A stretch of DNA of 64,000 bases from Pseudomonas sp. FP453 (GTDB lineage Bacteria > Pseudomonadota > Gammaproteobacteria > Pseudomonadales > Pseudomonadaceae). The stretch lies in assembly GCF_030687495.1 (NCBI RefSeq), contig NZ_CP117435.1, positions 1,240,001 through 1,304,000 on the forward strand, given 5' to 3'. The position numbers were made by a program, and so were the translations under genes. Shown in pieces: positions 62,396 to 64,000 of the stretch (positions are counted from its first letter, which is position 1; the number at the start of each line of letters is the position of its first letter). Under the pieces are notes generated by a model. That model was not told where the DNA came from. It searched no databases and was given only the letters and a program-made list of their open reading frames with translations.

Positions 62396-64000
62396 GTCGG
62401 CTCAGCTTTTTGAGCGCCTGCCAACGGCAGGCACAGGACAAAGGCAGTACCACCGCCCACCGGATGCTCCACGGCAAGGTTGCCGCCGGTGGCCGCGGCG
62501 AGGCTGGCGGACAGGGTCAGGCCCAGGCCCAGGCCTTGCTCGCCGGGTTTGGTGGTGAAGAACGGTTCGAACAAATGCTTGCGCGCCTCGGCGTCGATGC
62601 CGTGGCCATTGTCGCGTACGTGCAGGCGGTATTTGCCCTCGGCGCTGCTGCCGTCCAGCCATAGTTCCGGGGCCGGCTGGGCTTGCATGGCGTCGAGGGC
62701 GTTGCCGATCAGATTAACCAGGATCTGCTCCAGGCGCGTCTGATCAATCTGCAATTGGGCGTGGGAAAAGTCCCTGTGTACGGTCAGCGGCAGGGTGTCC
62801 AGGCGTGCGCCGAGGACCTGGAATGCGGCATCCACGGCCTTGCCCAGGTTGGCTTCGCCCTGGTCGTCACCGCGCCGGGCGAACGAGCGCAGGCTGGCGG
62901 TGATGCGGCCCATGCGGTCGATCAGTTCGTTGATGGTCTTGAGGTTGGCGCTGGCGGTGTCCAGGGCGCCGCGCTCAAGGAAGCGCACGGTATTGCCGGA
63001 CAAGGTGCGCAGCGCGGCCAGCGGCTGGTTCAATTCGTGGGCGATGCTGGTGGACATCTGGCCGATGGCGGCCAGCTTGCCGGCTTGCACCAGCTCGTCC
63101 TGGGCGCGGCGCAGGGTTTCTTCGGCCTGGCGCCGTTCACGGATCTGGCCCTTGAGCCGTTCGTTGCTGGCGCGCAGGTCGGTGGTCCGTTCGGCAATCC
63201 GACGCTCCAACTGGCTGTTGGCTTCCTGCAACGCTTCCCGCGCGGCGAGGCGCGTGGCGATGACCTTGCGCCGCTCGTTCCAGGCGATCAGCAGGAACGC
63301 CACCAGGCCAAAGGCCACGGCCACCAGGATGCCCTGGTTGATCGCGGCGCGGCGCAGGTCGTTGAGCGGGGTGAGCAGGGTGAAGTTCCACGGCGTGTCG
63401 TTGAGCGGGCGGGTTTGCGCCAGGTAGCTGACTTCGTGCTCGTCGTTGACCACTTCGCTGTTGGCGGGGAAGGTGAGCTTCTCGGTGCCTTCGTTGAGGC
63501 GCTCGCGGGCCAGGGGCTCCAACTCGTTGAGCGTCGCCCAGTAATATTGCAGGCTGTGGGCCAGGCGGTCCTTGGTGTCATCGCTCAGCGGGCGCACGGC
63601 CTTGAGGCGCCGGGCCGGGTCGCTGGAGAGGATGATGATGCCATTCTCGTCGCTGACAAAGGCTTCGAGGCGCGCGCGCTGCCAGCGCTCTTCCAGGGCT
63701 TCGAGGCGCACCTTGACCACGGCCACGCCGATGATCTTGCCGTGTTCTTCCAGGCCATGGGCCAGGTAGTAGCCGGGCTCGCCGTTGGTGCTGCCGATGC
63801 CGTAGAAACGCCCGGGCTGGCCGCGTACGGCGTTCTGGAAATAGGCGCGAAAGGACAGGTCTTCACCCTGGTAACTGTCGGCATCGCGCCAGTTACTGGT
63901 GGCCAGCACGCGGCCGGTGGTGTCCATCACGTAGATGGCCCGACTGCGACTGCGTCGGTTCAGGCCTTCAAGGTAGTCGTTGACCGATTTGCGGGTTTCC
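62392..64000 (-). CDS. dctB: C4-dicarboxylate sensor kinase DctB (5' end outside window)
   Basis: About 535 residues of a membrane sensor kinase are visible; the N-terminal TM and first residues lie beyond the right edge. The periplasmic part has YVMDTTGRVLATSNW and RFYGIGSTNGEPGYYLAHGL, typical of DctB sensing domains. TM2 is near NQGILVAVAFGLVAFLLIAW, followed by a coiled coil. The His in SIAHELNQPLAAL is encoded at 63037-63039. The N and G boxes (NLIGNALDAM, DNGHGIDAEA, GLGLGLTL) are intact. Confidence 0.92.

Overview
The window looks like the chromosome of a Pseudomonas of the fluorescens group. This rests on high GC, membrane-bound quinoprotein glucose dehydrogenase, DctB/DctD next to GlpM, and eight dispersed inverted REP pairs with the GTGGGAGC(T/G)GGC...GCC(A/C)GCTCCCAC arms seen throughout that group. 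No rRNA, tRNA, CRISPR array, phage or insertion sequence was recognised.

Layout. 1-1041: 5' part of gcd. 1531-3549: a ZnuD-like zinc TonB receptor behind a Zur-box-like site, then two small housekeeping genes. 4691-5976: a siderophore-interacting flavoreductase and a YqjI-like PadR repressor in one operon. 6438-13327: a CS1/CFA-I type fimbrial operon (pilin, usher, tip adhesin, chaperone, second pilin, second tip adhesin). Its usher has an in-frame stop after the signal peptide. 13333-39224: an accessory block of four giant toxin- or effector-like genes. Two end in LRR plus NEL (IpaH-type ubiquitin ligase) modules, and one of these carries two single-base frameshifts. One ends in a Cys-His-Asp module and one in an unrecognised His-rich module. 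A class A penicillin-binding protein and an amino acid permease lie between them. 39294-43261: OpgC-like acyltransferase, small cupin and monooxygenase genes, an FMN glutamate-synthase-like protein, and zinc-independent L31 behind a second Zur-like site. 43429-44021: HigBA toxin-antitoxin. 44194-45534: a receiver/HD-GYP protein that has lost its key residues. 45721-52135: Nudix, LysE, GNAT, MetR, hydrolase, DsbA-like, arginase-fold and paired small transporter genes. 52270-53040: MipA/OmpV porin-like protein.

53258-60596 is one tightly packed six-gene operon: HAD phosphatase, class III aminotransferase, alpha/beta hydrolase, FemAB/GNAT-like acyltransferase, sensor kinase and NtrC-type regulator. 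A sigma-54 promoter (53191-53207) and an upstream inverted repeat (53113-53130) precede it, so the encoded regulator probably activates its own operon. The pathway product is unknown. The window ends with glpM, dctD and a dctB truncated by the window edge.

The two most interesting systems are the giant toxin block, which has a related architecture and exchanged C-terminal modules, and the self-regulated sigma-54 biosynthetic operon. Two Zur-like sites, 39 kb apart, tie the TonB receptor and the spare ribosomal protein to zinc starvation.
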